From contig CBDCHP010000011.1 of the NCBI GenBank assembly GCA_965217265.1, forward strand, positions 868,001-932,000: a DNA stretch of 64,000 nucleotides, read 5' to 3'. The stretch is from JAGRGG01 sp965217265 (GTDB lineage: Bacteria; Pseudomonadota; Alphaproteobacteria; Geminicoccales; Geminicoccaceae). The number at the start of each line of letters is the position of its first letter. The first letter of the stretch is position 1. A program made the position numbers and the translations under genes. The notes beneath the pieces were generated by a model. It did no database searches. It was not told where the DNA came from and was given only the letters and a program-made list of their open reading frames with translations. Shown in pieces: positions 26,736 to 36,379 of the stretch.

Positions 26736-27823
26736 GCACGGTGCCCGAGGCCGTGCCGCGCGCGGGCGGGGCCGTGCGATCCGCCCGCCGCGCGCGCCCG
26801 CTCACCGCGATGCGCCCCTGGTCCAAGGCGCTGGTCGTGGCGGGCCTCCTGTTCTGGCTGTTCTTGACCGCGTTTCCGATCTACTGGGTCTTCATCACCG
26901 CCTTCAAGACGCCGCCCGCGGTCAACGGCGGGCCGACCTACCTGCCCTTCGTCGATTTCACCCCCTCGCTCCAGGCTTGGCGCGACATCCTGGCCGGCAT
27001 CCGCGGCCAGTTCTCGCACACGTTCTGGAACTCGACGCTGGTCGGGCTCGCGTCCTCGGCCATCGCCCTCGTCTTCGGCTCGATGGCGGCCTACGCGCTG
27101 GTGCGCTTTCCCTTCAAGGTGCGCCTCCTCTCGGGGCTGCTCTTCGTCGCCGTGGCGCTCGGCGGGTACGTCGCCGGCACGGAATATCTCGGCGCCTCGC
27201 GCGTGGTGGCGCTCTTCGCCTCGGGTGCTTTGGCGCTGGCCCTCTCGGTCCTGGTCAACCGCTACCGCCTGCCGGGGCCGACGCTCGGCAACAACGACAT
27301 CGTCTTCTGGTTCGTCTCGCAGCGGATGTTCCCGCCCATCGTCGTCGCGTTCGCCCTTTACTTGATGTACACCGAGTTCGGCCGGGCCGGGTTTCGCCTC
27401 ATCGACACATTCTGGGGCCTCACCTTTTGCTACGTCGCCTTCTCCTTGCCGCTCGTCGTCTGGCTGATGCGCGACTTCTTCGAGGCCCTGCCGGTCGAGG
27501 TCGAGGAGGCGGCCTTGGTCGACAACGTGCCGCAGTGGCGCATCTTCACCGACATCGTCGTGCCGATGTCGGCGCCGGGCTTGGCGGCGACCTTCATGAT
27601 CACGCTCGCCTTCGTCTGGAACGAGTTCCTGTTCGCCCTCTTCTTGACCACCTCCAACTGGCAGACGCTGCCGATCCTGGTCGCGGGCCAGAACTCGCAG
27701 CGCGGCGACGAGTGGTGGGCGGTCTCGGCCGCCGTCCTGATCGCGATCCTGCCGATGGTCGTCATGGCCGTCTTCTTGAGCCGGCTGATGCGCTCGGGGC
27801 TCTTGCACGGGGCGATCAAGTGA
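26732..27823 (+). CDS. Sugar ABC transporter permease (MalG/UgpE-like) with extra internal segment
   Basis: 363 residues, longer than the usual ~280. The EAA loop VEVEEAALVDNVPQWRIF and the C-terminal WNEFLFALFLT are normal. An insert of ~70 residues after AAYALVRFPF (about residues 125-195) adds roughly two hydrophobic segments (LLFVAVALGGYVAGT, VVALFASGALALALSVLV) before FWFVSQRMFPP. The frame is intact, so this is a real variant and not an error. It pairs with the MalF-like protein. Confidence 0.86.
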   Translation: MSTVPEAVPRAGGAVRSARRARPLTAMRPWSKALVVAGLLFWLFLTAFPIYWVFITAFKTPPAVNGGPTYLPFVDFTPSLQAWRDILAGIRGQFSHTFWNSTLVGLASSAIALVFGSMAAYALVRFPFKVRLLSGLLFVAVALGGYVAGTEYLGASRVVALFASGALALALSVLVNRYRLPGPTLGNNDIVFWFVSQRMFPPIVVAFALYLMYTEFGRAGFRLIDTFWGLTFCYVAFSLPLVVWLMRDFFEALPVEVEEAALVDNVPQWRIFTDIVVPMSAPGLAATFMITLAFVWNEFLFALFLTTSNWQTLPILVAGQNSQRGDEWWAVSAAVLIAILPMVVMAVFLSRLMRSGLLHGAIK

Positions 27824-27845
27824 GGCGTGCGCGTGCAAGATGGTA

Positions 27846-27856
27846 TGCAACACACC
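27846..27856 (+). promoter_or_regulatory. Second copy of TGCAACACACC before the binding-protein gene
   Basis: This 11-mer repeats the one upstream of fucU. It sits in the 106-base gap between the MalG-like and binding-protein genes, where an internal promoter boosting binding-protein expression would be expected. It could be a shared operator. Confidence 0.28.
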
Positions 27857-27929
27857 CCGACGCGCGGTCTCACGAACACGACAAGATCCTAGAACGATAA
27901 CAAGACAGAAATCAGGAAGGAGAACACCC

Positions 27930-29375
27930 ATGCGACGTCTGCTCTTCGCCACCGCCGCGGCGGCGCTCTTGAGCGCGCCGGCGTTGGCCCAGGACAACCA
28001 GGAATACGCCGGCACCACCCTCACCTTTGCCACCCAGACCGGCCCCTACATCGCCTCGGCGCTGCAGATGGCCGGCAAGGGATGGCAGGAGAAGACGGGC
28101 GGTGCGGTCAACGTCGTCGAGTTTCCCTGGTCGGAACTCTACCCCAAGATCGTCACCTCGCTCGCCGGCGGCGACACGACCTTCGACGGCATCACCTTCG
28201 CGCCGGCGTGGTCGCCGGACTTCACCGCCTTCTTGACGCCGATGCCCGAGGCGATGCAGTCGGGCGCTTCCTGGGAGGACATCTTCCCGGTCTACCGCGA
28301 GCGGCTGATGGTCTGGAACGACCAAGTGCTCTCGCAGACCATGGACGGCGACGTCCACACCTACACCTACCGCATCGATCTGTTCGAGGACGAGGCGGAG
28401 AAGACGGCGTTCGAAGAGAAGTACGGCTACGAACTGGCCCCGCCCGACACGTGGCAGAAGTACCTCGACATCGCCGAGTTCTTCCAGCGCCCGGACGAGG
28501 GGCTTTGGGGCACGGCCGAGGCCTATCGGCGCGGCGGGCAGCAGTTCTGGTTCTTCTTCAGCCACGCGGCCGCCTACACCAACCACCCCGACCATCCGGG
28601 CTCGATGTTCTTCGACCCCGAGACGATGGACGCGCAGGTCAACAACCCCGGCTGGGTGCGCGGCCTGGAAGAGTACATCGCGTCCTCCAAGCTGGCGCCG
28701 CCCAATGCCTTGAACTTCTCGTTCGGCGAGGTCAACGCCGCCGTCGCGGGCGGGCAGGTGGCGCAGTCGATCGGCTGGGGCGACACCGGGGTCATCGCCG
28801 CCGATCCGAAGCAGAGCCAAGTCGCCGGCAACGTCGGCTCCGCCGTCCTGCCGGGCTCGACCGAGGTCTGGAACTACAAGACCGAGCAGTGGGACGAATT
28901 CGACGAGGTGGTCCGCTCGCCCTTCATGGCGTTCGGCGGCTGGCAGGCGGCGGTGCCGGCCTCGTCGCAGAACCAGGAGGCCGCCTGGGACTTCATCGCC
29001 TACCTCACCGGCCCGGAAATCTCCAGTCAGGCGGCGATCACCGGCGGCACGGGCGTCAACCCCTACCGCTTCGCGCACGTCGACAACCCCGATCTGTGGT
29101 CCGACCTGTTCAGCGGGCGCGAGGCCGAGGAATACTTAAGCGCGCAAAAAGCGTCGATCGACGCCGAGAACGTCGCCCTCGACATGCGCCTGCCGGGCTA
29201 CTTCTCCTACACCGAGGTGCTGGAGATCGAGCTGTCCAAGGCGCTCGCCGGCGAGGTGAGCCCCCAAGAAGCCCTCGACAACGTCGCCGAGGCGTGGGAC
29301 GGCCTCACCGACGAGTTCGGCCGCGACACGCAACTCGCCGCCTATCGCGCCTCGATGGGCCTGCCCCCGCTCTGA
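27930..29375 (+). CDS. Sugar ABC transporter substrate-binding protein (SBP_bac_1)
   Basis: 481 residues. The signal peptide LLFATAAAALLSAPALAQ is followed by a family 1 binding-protein domain: LTFATQTGPYIASALQMAGK, FPWSELYPKIVTSLAGGD and FDGITFAPAWSPDF. The ATG at 27930 follows an AGGAAGGAG ribosome site. It is larger than MalE-type proteins, as seen in many rhizobial sugar-binding proteins. It hands the sugar to the permeases encoded upstream. Confidence 0.88.
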   Translation: MRRLLFATAAAALLSAPALAQDNQEYAGTTLTFATQTGPYIASALQMAGKGWQEKTGGAVNVVEFPWSELYPKIVTSLAGGDTTFDGITFAPAWSPDFTAFLTPMPEAMQSGASWEDIFPVYRERLMVWNDQVLSQTMDGDVHTYTYRIDLFEDEAEKTAFEEKYGYELAPPDTWQKYLDIAEFFQRPDEGLWGTAEAYRRGGQQFWFFFSHAAAYTNHPDHPGSMFFDPETMDAQVNNPGWVRGLEEYIASSKLAPPNALNFSFGEVNAAVAGGQVAQSIGWGDTGVIAADPKQSQVAGNVGSAVLPGSTEVWNYKTEQWDEFDEVVRSPFMAFGGWQAAVPASSQNQEAAWDFIAYLTGPEISSQAAITGGTGVNPYRFAHVDNPDLWSDLFSGREAEEYLSAQKASIDAENVALDMRLPGYFSYTEVLEIELSKALAGEVSPQEALDNVAEAWDGLTDEFGRDTQLAAYRASMGLPPL

Positions 29376-29441
29376 CACGACTCGGCGCGGCGTCGATCCG
29401 GCGCCGCGCGCGCCCCCCACCCGATCGAGACTTGAGCACGC

Positions 29442-30531
<1,090 letters not shown>

Positions 30532-30533
<2 letters not shown>

Positions 30534-30665
30534 ACGCTTGCGCGTGCGCTCGCCGCGCGGGCTTTCTTTTTCTCTTTTTTGCTTTTGTTTGAGACTTGCC
30601 CTCGGCGTTGCGGCAAGCCTCTTACGTTAACACTGGCAAAAAAACGCAGCGGACGCGAAGCGTTC
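30532..30665 (+). repeat. Palindromic intergenic element, copy 4 (B arm left, A arm right)
   Basis: 134-bp copy, the shortest. The left B arm contains GCTCGC-CGC-GCGGGC directly followed by a T-rich tract, which resembles an intrinsic terminator. The right A arm has lost part of its A-rich tract but keeps CGCAGCGGACGCGAAGCGTT. GTTAACAC lies next to the A arm. The ATPase stop overlaps its left end and the aldo/keto reductase starts 12 bases after its right end. Confidence 0.87.
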
Positions 30666-30677
30666 AAGGAGTCATTC

Positions 30678-31703
30678 GTGAAGACGCGCACCCTCAAGAC
30701 CCGCAAGGGCGCTTCCCTCGACCTGACGGAACTCGGCTTCGGCGGGGCGCCTTTGGGCAACCTCTACAAGGCGCTGCCGGAAGAGCAGGCGCAGGAGACG
30801 CTGGACGCGGCCTTTTCTGCGGGCATTCGCTACTTCGACACGGCGCCGCTCTACGGCATGGGCCTGTCCGAGGAGCGTTTCGGCTCGGCGCTCGAACGCT
30901 TCGGCTCCAAGTCGGTCGTGCTCTCGACCAAGATCGGCCGGGTCTTGCGCGAGGCAGGAGGCCCAGAGGACGTGCCGCAGGTCGGCTTCGTCGAGACGCC
31001 GCTGCGCACGTTCGACTTCGACTACACCTACGACGGCGTCATGCGTTCCTACGAGCAGAGCTTGGCACGTTTAGGCGTCGATCGGATCGACATCCTCTAC
31101 GTCCACGACGTCGACGTCTGGACGCACAAGTCGAAGGAAGCCTCGAACGCCAAGCTGCGGGAGGTGATGGATTCGGGCTACCGCGCCCTGGAGAAGCTCC
31201 GCGATGCGGGCGACGTCAAGGCGATCGGTGCCGGCGTCAACGAGTGGGAGATCTGCGACTGGCTGATGCGGCGCGGCGACTTCGACTGCTTCCTGCTCGC
31301 CGGCCGCTATACCCTCCTGGAGCAGGAGGCGCAGGCGAGCTTTCTGCCGGAGTGCGTCGCGCGCGGCGTCGGCATCGTCTTGGGCGGAGCCTACAATTCG
31401 GGCATCCTCGCCACCGGCCCGATCGAGGGCGCCTACTACAACTACGCCCCGGCGTCGAAGGACGTGCTCGACCGCGTGCGGGCGATCGAGAAGGTCTGCG
31501 AGGCGCACGACACCCGCCTCGTTGAGGCGGCGCTGCACTTCGTCCTCGCCCACCCCGCGATCGTCTCGGTCATCCCAGGGGCCGCGAAGCCGGACGAGGT
31601 CGGGCGCAACGTCGACGTACTCGACGCCGCGCCCCCGCCCGAACTCTGGACCGCCTTGAAGGAGCGCAGCTTTATTCGCGAGGACGCGCCGGTGCCAAGT
31701 TAG
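30678..31703 (+). CDS. Aldo/keto reductase, D-threo-aldose / L-fucose 1-dehydrogenase type
   Basis: 341 residues. The catalytic tetrad is visible: Asp and Tyr in YFDTAPLYGMGLSEERFG, Lys in STKIGR and His in YVHDVDVW. The N-terminal LGFGGAPLGNLY is typical of the D-threo-aldose/L-fucose dehydrogenase and pyridoxal-dehydrogenase branch. GTG 30678 follows an AAGGAG site. It would oxidise the sugar at C1 to a lactone, fitting the mutarotase upstream and the lactonase-like gene downstream. Confidence 0.85.
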   Translation: MKTRTLKTRKGASLDLTELGFGGAPLGNLYKALPEEQAQETLDAAFSAGIRYFDTAPLYGMGLSEERFGSALERFGSKSVVLSTKIGRVLREAGGPEDVPQVGFVETPLRTFDFDYTYDGVMRSYEQSLARLGVDRIDILYVHDVDVWTHKSKEASNAKLREVMDSGYRALEKLRDAGDVKAIGAGVNEWEICDWLMRRGDFDCFLLAGRYTLLEQEAQASFLPECVARGVGIVLGGAYNSGILATGPIEGAYYNYAPASKDVLDRVRAIEKVCEAHDTRLVEAALHFVLAHPAIVSVIPGAAKPDEVGRNVDVLDAAPPPELWTALKERSFIREDAPVPS

Positions 31704-31822
31704 GAGGCATCAGATATAGAATCTTAATTGCTCTAGCATTTTAGTCTAGCATATTGTGAGCCATTAGTTCTAAAATCTATAACAGACGGCTCGCTTTGAG
31801 TGGATTGGAGAGGTGCTTGCAT

Positions 31823-31930
31823 ATGGAATGGACAGATTGGATTATGATATTTGCTGTCTTCTTTGGACCTATTGCAGCGGTACAGATCACAAGGTATTTA
31901 GATGAGAAAAAAGTAGAGCCTTGCCTTTAA
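31823..31930 (+). pseudogene. Remnant of a small membrane-anchored protein gene, possibly DUF6680-like
   Basis: A 35-codon frame in AT-rich DNA encodes MEWTDWIMIFAVFFGPIAAV then QITRYLDEKK. This looks like the N-terminal membrane anchor of DUF6680-type proteins, which normally continue for ~150 residues. It stops at TAA 31928-31930. A following open stretch (ALNIVNLHQE-like) may be a leftover of the body. The whole gap 31704-32076 is AT-rich and holds nothing else I can name. Confidence 0.35.
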
Positions 31931-32076
31931 ATATTGTAAATTTGCATCAAGAGTTAAACAACCAAAATCAAGAAGACAAAATAGAACATAAATTGCTTAA
32001 ATGAAGATGAATACATTGGTATTTAGACTGATCCTTGTTAAGGCAAAATCTCTTCGGTTTCTTGCTCAAAAACTCC

Positions 32077-32913
32077 TTAACTGATGCTATAAAATTCCCT
32101 TGCGTTCTCCCCCATCACCCGCGCCCGGTCCGCCGCGCTCAGCCCCGACAAGAGCGCGTCGGTCGTCTCGACCCACGCCGCGTAGGTGCCGTTCGTCGTC
32201 AGGACGGGCCAGTCCGAGCCCCAGATCACGCGCTCGGGGCCGAAGGCGCCGAGCGCGTGCTCGGCGTAAGGGCGCAGGGTCTCGACCGTCCAGTCGGGCC
32301 GCGCCTCCGACACGAGGCCGGAGAGCTTGCAGTAGGCCCGCGTCTCGCGCGCGATGGCTGCGATATCGTCCGCCCAGGGCTGATAGGCGTCGTCGCGTAT
32401 CGCGGGCTTGGCGCAGTGATCGACGATGCAGGGCAGGTCGGGGTGGCGTTCGAGCAGCGTCAGCAAGTTCGGCAGGTGCGGCGTCAAGGTCAGGGCCTCG
32501 AAGACGAGGCCGCCCTTGGCGACGTGGTCGAACACCGGCCTGAACGCCGGCCGCAGCATCCAGTCCGCGTCCGGGATGTCCTGGATCATCGGCCGCACGC
32601 CGCGCAGCTTCGGGTATAGGGCGAGGCGCTCCAGCGTCGCCACGGCGTCGCAGGATTCGAAATCGACCCAGCCGACCACCGCCGCGACGAAGTCGTGCCG
32701 GTCGGCCAGCGCCAGCATGTACTCGGTCTCGGCCACCGTCGGCGCCGCCTGCACCAGCACGACCCGCGCGATCTTGGCGGCGTCGAGCCTCGGCTTCAGG
32801 TCCGACGGCGCGAAGTCGCGGTAGATCGCCGTCATCTTCGGCGTCAGCCAGCCATAGTCGCCCCGGTCCACTTGCCAGAAATGTACGTGGGCATCGATGC
32901 GGCCCGTCGTCAT
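32077..32913 (-). CDS. Amidohydrolase-family lactonase (L-fuconolactonase-like)
   Basis: 278 residues of the amidohydrolase_2 TIM-barrel family: N-terminal RIDAHVHFWQ with the HxH metal pair, CIVDHCAKP, and RVIWGSDWPVL with the catalytic Asp. This subgroup includes L-fucono-1,5-lactonase and L-rhamnono-lactonase. The ATG at 32913 follows a GGAGGCG site. It faces the aldo/keto reductase, and together they would turn L-fucose into L-fuconate. Dehydratase and later steps are not in the window. Confidence 0.82.
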   Translation of the reverse strand: MTTGRIDAHVHFWQVDRGDYGWLTPKMTAIYRDFAPSDLKPRLDAAKIARVVLVQAAPTVAETEYMLALADRHDFVAAVVGWVDFESCDAVATLERLALYPKLRGVRPMIQDIPDADWMLRPAFRPVFDHVAKGGLVFEALTLTPHLPNLLTLLERHPDLPCIVDHCAKPAIRDDAYQPWADDIAAIARETRAYCKLSGLVSEARPDWTVETLRPYAEHALGAFGPERVIWGSDWPVLTTNGTYAAWVETTDALLSGLSAADRARVMGENAREFYSIS

Positions 32914-33214
32914 GCGTCGCCTCCGTCTACGTTTGTGCCGACCGCCCCAAAGGGCGGACCAGAAGCAAAAAGGTCGCTCTTTGACAACGAGCACCCCATC
33001 GGGTGCCGGGCGATCGCGTTCGAGAACTTGCCACGCGAAGGCGAAAGGTCCAAGAGATGGGTCATTGCGAGCGTTCCCGCTAAGGTAGCATAAGGAGCCT
33101 GCCCCGCGCCGTCTGCCCCAGCGACGGTTCGGCCGGCGACGCCTTGTTGCGCCAGGATGAGACCACGACGATGCGAAAACCCATGAACTCGATCCCCCGC
33201 ACGCATTCCTACCT
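32914..33214. other. 301-base intergenic gap
   Basis: Lies between two divergent genes (lactonase and flippase), so both promoters should be here. TTGACA occurs at 32981-32986 facing right but without a -10 partner. I see no RNA gene, repeat or small reading frame worth calling. Confidence 0.4.
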
Positions 33215-34675
33215 ATGAGCGATCTCAAGCGCCAACTGACGAAAGGGGGGGTCTGGGCCGCGGCCGAGACCTGGGGCCAGCAAGTCTTCAACTTCCTGAT
33301 CTTTGTCCTGCTCGCCCGCCTGCTCGGGCCCGAAGCCTACGGCCTCCTGGCGCTCGCCATGATCATCCCGGCCCTGGGCGAGTTGATCCTGACCCGCGGC
33401 GGCTGGACCGAGGCGCTGATCCAGCACCCTGACCTCGATCCCGCCCACGCCGACTCCGTATTCTGGCTGCTGCTCGTGCTGACGGCCCTTCTCGCCCTGG
33501 TCACGGTCCTGGCGGCGGAACCGCTCGCCGCCCTCCTCGACGCCCCCGACCTCGCGGCACTCATCCCCTGGCTGGCGCTCACCTTGCCGCTTGCCGCCCT
33601 CTACGCCGTACCGGACGCGCTGCTCCGGCGCGAGCTGCGCTTCGCGCCCCTGGCGGCGCGCACCCTGCTCGCCACGTTTATCGGCGGGGTCGCCGGGATC
33701 GGGGCGGCGCTCGCCGGCTTCGGGGTGTGGAGCCTCGTCATCCAGCAGGTGGCGCAAAAGCTCGTCGCGACCCTCACCCTTTGGTGGGCGACGACGTGGC
33801 GGCCCTCGCTTCGCTTCTCCTGGCGGCACTACCGCGAGTTGCACAATTTCAGCGTCATGTCGCTGGGCGAGCGCTTGTGCCTCTACGCCGACGAGTTCGG
33901 GCCGCGCCTCATCCTGGGCGGCCTGCTCGGACCCGTGGCGCTCGGCTACTACGTGCTCGCCCGCAAGCTCCTGGACCTCACCACCGAGGCGCTGGTCCAG
34001 CCGTTCGCCAAGGTGGCGATGCCGGTCTTCGCCAAGCTGCGGGGGGAGCCGGCGCAAGCACGGCAGGTCCTGGTCGAGGGCACGCGGGTCGCGGCGGCGC
34101 TCGCCATGCCGGCCTTCGCCGGCTTGGCGCTCGTCGCGCCCGACCTGCTGCCGCTCGCGTTCGGCGAGGCGTGGCGCCCGGCCGTGCCGGCCGCGCAGGT
34201 GCTCGTGCTCGTCGGCCTGTTCTTGCCGCTCAGCTACTTCGACGCCGCCTTGATGCGCGGCGGCGGGCGGGCCGACTGGCAGCTCGGCATCGGCGTCTTC
34301 GGCACCGCCGTGATCGTGATCGGGGTCTGGCTCGCCGGCCCCTACGGCCTGTTCGCCGCCTGCGCCGCCATCCTCGCGCGCTTTATTCTGCTGGTGCCGG
34401 TGCGCTTGTGGGCGGCGAAGCGGGTGATGGGGGCGGACGTGCGTGCCCAGATCATGGGCGTCCTACCGTTCGCGGTCGCGACCGGCGTTATGGCGCTCGC
34501 CGTGCTGGCTTGGCGGCAACTGGCCCTGCCGCCCCTCGCCTCGCTCGCGGGTGCCACGATCCTGGGCGGGGGAAGCTACCTGCTCGCGGTGGTCCTGCTC
34601 CAGCCGACGTTCTTGCGCGACTTGAACCGTCTCCTGCGCACCACGTTCGGCGCCAAACCCGCCAGCCTCGTCTAG
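33215..34675 (+). CDS. Polysaccharide / lipopolysaccharide flippase (MATE-like PST family)
   Basis: 486 residues with 12-14 hydrophobic segments. The N-terminal LTKGGVWAAAETWGQQVFNF and LARLLGPEAYGLLALAMIIP are typical of Wzx/WzxC/TuaB-type exporters, which move lipid-linked oligosaccharides or teichuronic-type polymers across the inner membrane. It precedes a CapK-like gene by 16 bases. No glycosyltransferases are adjacent, so the exported glycan is unknown. Confidence 0.85.
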   Translation: MSDLKRQLTKGGVWAAAETWGQQVFNFLIFVLLARLLGPEAYGLLALAMIIPALGELILTRGGWTEALIQHPDLDPAHADSVFWLLLVLTALLALVTVLAAEPLAALLDAPDLAALIPWLALTLPLAALYAVPDALLRRELRFAPLAARTLLATFIGGVAGIGAALAGFGVWSLVIQQVAQKLVATLTLWWATTWRPSLRFSWRHYRELHNFSVMSLGERLCLYADEFGPRLILGGLLGPVALGYYVLARKLLDLTTEALVQPFAKVAMPVFAKLRGEPAQARQVLVEGTRVAAALAMPAFAGLALVAPDLLPLAFGEAWRPAVPAAQVLVLVGLFLPLSYFDAALMRGGGRADWQLGIGVFGTAVIVIGVWLAGPYGLFAACAAILARFILLVPVRLWAAKRVMGADVRAQIMGVLPFAVATGVMALAVLAWRQLALPPLASLAGATILGGGSYLLAVVLLQPTFLRDLNRLLRTTFGAKPASLV

Positions 34676-34691
34676 ACGGAGCGGAGATTGC

Positions 34692-35945
34692 ATGAACCCC
34701 CTCGGCACGCTTCGGGCCTATCGACGCTTGAGCCGAAACCAGCGCCTGGCGCCGGACGCGATCCTGGCCCTGCAGCAACGCAAGCTGGCGCGGCTCGTCC
34801 CGCACGCTTATGCCACGGTGCCCTACTACCGGCGGCTGTTCGATGCGGCCGGCGTCGATCCGGCCGGCATCAAGACCCCGGCCGACCTCGAACGGATCCC
34901 CTTCACCACCAAGGCCGACCTCCAGGCGGCGGGCGTGGACGCCACCACCAGCACCGCCTTTGCCCGCGACGACCTGATCCGCGAGAAGACCAGCGGCTCG
35001 ACCGGCCAGCCGTTCACCACCTACTTCGACCGCGCGTTCTTGAGCATCCGCAACGCCTTGTTCCTGCGCACGCTCGTCGCCGCCGGCTACCGCCCGGGCC
35101 AGCGCCTGCTGCTCGTCACCGACGAGCGGCCCAAGCAGCCGCCGGCTTGGATGCGCTGGCGCTACGCCCTCAACCTCGACGGCGACGAGGGCCTCGCGCG
35201 CGCCTTCGCCGAGTTCCGGCCGCACGTCGTCTACGGCCCAGTCTCGCCCTTGCGGCGCATGGCGGTGGGCCTCGAAGCGAAACGCGTGCCCTGGAAGCCC
35301 CGCGCCGTCGTCACCACCGCCGAGACCCTGGAGCCCGCGGTTCGAACCTACTTGAAGGCGGTGTTCGGCGCCGACGTCTTCGACGCCTACGGGCTCACCG
35401 AGAGCGGCATGCTCGCCTGGGAGTGCGCCCAGCACGCGGGCTACCACCTCTCCGAGGACACGGCGCTGGTCGAGCTGCTGCCCGAGGCCGAGCCGGGCGA
35501 GGGTCGGCCGATGGTCGTCACCACGCTCGACCTCGTCGGCATGCCCTTCATCCGCTACCGCACCAACGACCTCGTCCGGCCGGGTGCTGCCGGGCGCTGC
35601 CGCTGCGGCCGGACGTTTCGGCGCCTGGAGCGGATCGAGGGCCGCCTCGTCGACTGCATCAGGCTCGCCGACGGCAGGGCGGTCTCACCCTACGCCCTCA
35701 CCCACGTGCTGGGGCCGATCCCCGGCCTCGAACGCTACCGGGTGGTGCAAGAGGACCTGCGCGGGTTCCTGGTCCAGTACGAGCAGAAGTCCCGCCGTGC
35801 CGGCCCGGACGAGGGCGCCGTGCGCTCGGGCCTCAAAGGACTCCTGGGCGCGGACGCCCAGATCCGCGTCGAGGGCGTCGCCTCGCTGGAGCCGCCGCCC
35901 GGCCGCAAGTTCCGTCTGGTCGAGTGCCGTCTCGATCGGGGATGA
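34692..35945 (+). CDS. Adenylate-forming enzyme, CapK / phenylacetate-CoA ligase-like
   Basis: 417 residues. IREKTSGSTGQPFTTYFD holds the AMP-binding P-loop, DAYGLTESG the second core motif, and PFIRYRTNDLVRPG the hinge region. Before GRCRCGRTFRRLERIEGR there is a small Cys-containing loop, usual for this family. CapK-type proteins occur in capsule and polysaccharide loci and may activate a carboxylic acid for attachment to sugars. Operon partner of the flippase. Substrate unknown. Confidence 0.82.
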   Translation: MNPLGTLRAYRRLSRNQRLAPDAILALQQRKLARLVPHAYATVPYYRRLFDAAGVDPAGIKTPADLERIPFTTKADLQAAGVDATTSTAFARDDLIREKTSGSTGQPFTTYFDRAFLSIRNALFLRTLVAAGYRPGQRLLLVTDERPKQPPAWMRWRYALNLDGDEGLARAFAEFRPHVVYGPVSPLRRMAVGLEAKRVPWKPRAVVTTAETLEPAVRTYLKAVFGADVFDAYGLTESGMLAWECAQHAGYHLSEDTALVELLPEAEPGEGRPMVVTTLDLVGMPFIRYRTNDLVRPGAAGRCRCGRTFRRLERIEGRLVDCIRLADGRAVSPYALTHVLGPIPGLERYRVVQEDLRGFLVQYEQKSRRAGPDEGAVRSGLKGLLGADAQIRVEGVASLEPPPGRKFRLVECRLDRG

Positions 35946-36145
35946 AGGCCGGCACGACACCGGCGCCGGGTCTGGTCGGCCGCGATGCGATCGACCCTCG
36001 GCCGTGCGGGCATCAAGCTCTCGTGCGATTGACCGGGCGGCAGGCGCAAAGCCGCGCGCTGTCGGGCGCATCGACCACGCCGTTGCCGCTCCAGCGGCGC
36101 GTGTGAGAAGCTTTGAGTGAAAGCAGCCGACCTACCGACTTCTCG

Positions 36146-36198
36146 CGCCGCTTGGTGAAGCCGATGGGAGTCGAACCCACGACCTCTTGAATGCCATG
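36146..36198. repeat. attL: left direct repeat, 3' part of tRNA-Ala
   Basis: 53 bases nearly identical to 48456-48508, with a single mismatch at 36159 (A) against 48469 (G). They correspond to the tRNA-Ala 3' half from the anticodon loop through the acceptor end, plus a little downstream DNA. The repeat ends in the anticodon loop (GCCAT). This fragment cannot form a tRNA. It marks the left junction of the island. Confidence 0.92.
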
Positions 36199-36235
36199 TA
36201 GAAGCTATAGTCTCTTCGTCATTGATCAGTAGCGA

Positions 36236-36369
36236 TCGGAAGCTATCTAACAACAGCTATGTTGCTGATTTAGCTCGATCAATCTCAGACAACCCCTTGA
36301 CGATGCTATCGTGCATAGGCTTATATGCTCATGAACCGTCATCGCGATTGCTTCCGATATGCTTCCGAA
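36236..36369. promoter_or_regulatory. Candidate integrase arm sites, left
   Basis: GCTTCCGAT occurs at 36350-36358 and GCTTCCGAA at 36361-36369, 11 bases apart in the same direction. ATCGGAAGC (reverse) is at 36236-36244. The same pattern, a direct pair plus one inverted site, recurs at the right end of the island. Such repeats flanking the core att are expected for tyrosine integrase arm binding. Confidence 0.55.
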
Positions 36370-36379
36370 TGGAGTTGTC

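Noticed and set aside
36146..36198. Possible second tRNA-Ala
   Set aside because: Only the 3' half is present. It is the attL repeat.
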